From Actinomycetota bacterium (lineage in GTDB: Bacteria; Actinomycetota; Actinomycetes; Nanopelagicales; Nanopelagicaceae), in assembly GCA_947488645.1 (NCBI GenBank), contig CANLAC010000018.1, positions 1-13,438 of the forward strand: 13,438 nucleotides of DNA, given 5' to 3'. This document shows positions 12,889 to 13,438 of the stretch, piece after piece. The notes below the pieces were generated by a model, which was not told where the DNA came from, ran no database searches, and saw nothing but the letters and a program-made list of their open reading frames with translations. The position numbers were made by a program, and so were the translations under genes. The first letter of the stretch is position 1; the number at the start of each line of letters is the position of its first letter.

Positions 12889-13438
12889 ATGTCCCGCACA
12901 GTTGTCCTTGTTGATGCCGTCCGCACTCCTTTTGGAAAAGCCGGAGGCATGTATGCCGGTACTCGTGCAGATGATCTGATGGTTCGCGCGATACGTGGAT
13001 TGTTAGAGCGAAACCCAAAGATTGATCCCGCAGCAATTGAAGATGTTGCTATCGCTGCTGCAACTCAAACAGGTGATCAGGGAATGAACATCGGTCGAAG
13101 TGCTGCTTTGCTATCTGGATTACCAAACACAGTTCCTGGATATTCAATTGACCGCTGGTGCGCAGGTGCGTTGACCGCTGTTACAACTATTGCCGGTGCG
13201 ATTGCTATGGGAACAAATGAAATTGCTATTGCTGGCGGTGTGGAACATATGGGTAACCATCCAATGGGAGAACTCATGGATCCAAATCCTCGCTATCTCG
13301 CAGAGCGCATCGTTGAACAAGATGCACTCGCGATGGGTGCAACTGCAGAAAGATTGCATGATCGCTTCCCACAATTAACTAAGGAGCGTGCCGATCGCTA
13401 TGCAATGAACTCGCAGGTGAAAACCGCAAAAGCATATG
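12889..13438 (+). CDS. fadA: Acetyl-CoA acyltransferase (FadA-type thiolase), 5' part only
   Basis: Thiolytic cleavage of 3-ketoacyl-CoA in fatty acid beta-oxidation. 183 codons are visible and the frame is open at the window end; a complete thiolase has about 390-400 residues. The opening VLVDAVRTPFGKAGG (6-20) is the thiolase N-terminus. The nucleophile is Cys91 in IDRWCAGALTAV, and GGVEHMGNHPMG (116-127) resembles E. coli FadA more than biosynthetic thiolases, which usually have GGVESMS. The catalytic His and second Cys lie beyond the window. It follows DUF3000 and RNase D as in other actinobacteria (from memory), with FTR1 between. A fadB-like gene downstream would be expected but cannot be seen. 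Confidence 0.93.
   Translation, partial: MSRTVVLVDAVRTPFGKAGGMYAGTRADDLMVRAIRGLLERNPKIDPAAIEDVAIAAATQTGDQGMNIGRSAALLSGLPNTVPGYSIDRWCAGALTAVTTIAGAIAMGTNEIAIAGGVEHMGNHPMGELMDPNPRYLAERIVEQDALAMGATAERLHDRFPQLTKERADRYAMNSQVKTAKAY

Noticed and set aside
1..13438. Mobile elements, CRISPR arrays, tRNA or rRNA genes, toxin-antitoxin pairs
   Set aside because: No transposase or integrase motifs, no regularly spaced repeats, no tRNA cloverleaf or rRNA signatures were seen on either strand; gene-free gaps are all under about 75 bases.

Overview
The window looks like chromosomal core sequence from a low-to-moderate GC (mid-40s % by eye) actinobacterium. A PimB'-type mannosyltransferase, an actinobacterial FadD15-type acyl-CoA synthetase, a DUF3000 protein, a RipA-like NlpC/P60 hydrolase and a thiolase with the active-site text DRWCAGAL all point to Actinobacteria. 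The low GC, very tight packing and frequent leaderless starts fit small-genome planktonic actinobacteria (the freshwater acI/Nanopelagicales type). That placement is inference. No mobile element, phage gene, CRISPR array, rRNA or tRNA was seen, and no gene-free stretch exceeds about 75 bases.

Layout. 1-649 (-) is a PlsC-type acyltransferase cut by the window edge. 694-1934 (+) holds a small acidic unknown protein overlapping a Gfo/Idh/MocA oxidoreductase. 1931-3318 (-) is an SRPBCC protein followed by a ROK glucokinase. 3372-6231 (+) is fadD15-type acyl-CoA synthetase, a very short NarL-family histidine kinase and a LuxR-type response regulator, tightly coupled. 6220-8356 (-) is an NlpC/P60 hydrolase followed by pimB. 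8432-8605 (-) is a 57-residue protein with two CxxC pairs, divergent from a stand-alone RibD-C-like reductase (8679-9170 +). 9167-10006 (-) is an EamA/DMT permease. 10067-11949 (+) is DUF3000 plus an RNase D-like protein. 12003-12821 (+) is an FTR1/EfeU iron permease. 12889 to the end (+) is the start of a FadA-type thiolase.

Function. Most of the left two thirds concerns the envelope and lipids: phosphatidic acid synthesis (plsC), fatty acid activation (fadD), phosphatidylinositol mannoside synthesis (pimB) and peptidoglycan hydrolysis (NlpC/P60). From memory, the same families cluster in Mycobacterium tuberculosis around Rv2182c-Rv2190c, so this is a conserved actinobacterial neighbourhood. 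Sugar genes (ROK kinase, Gfo/Idh) and a sensor-less two-component pair sit among them here. On the right, DUF3000, RNase D and thiolase form a second conserved actinobacterial order, apparently interrupted by the FTR1 gene with its own promoter and a palindromic operator candidate.

The most consistent non-coding signal is a -10-like hexamer (usually TAnnnT) followed by 6-7 bases and then directly by the start codon. It occurs before most first-of-operon genes and implies leaderless transcription. It was used here to reset the starts of three genes: NlpC/P60, the CxxC protein and FTR1. I saw no clearly new multi-gene system. The best leads are the minimal histidine kinase, the FTR1 operator candidate and the small CxxC protein.
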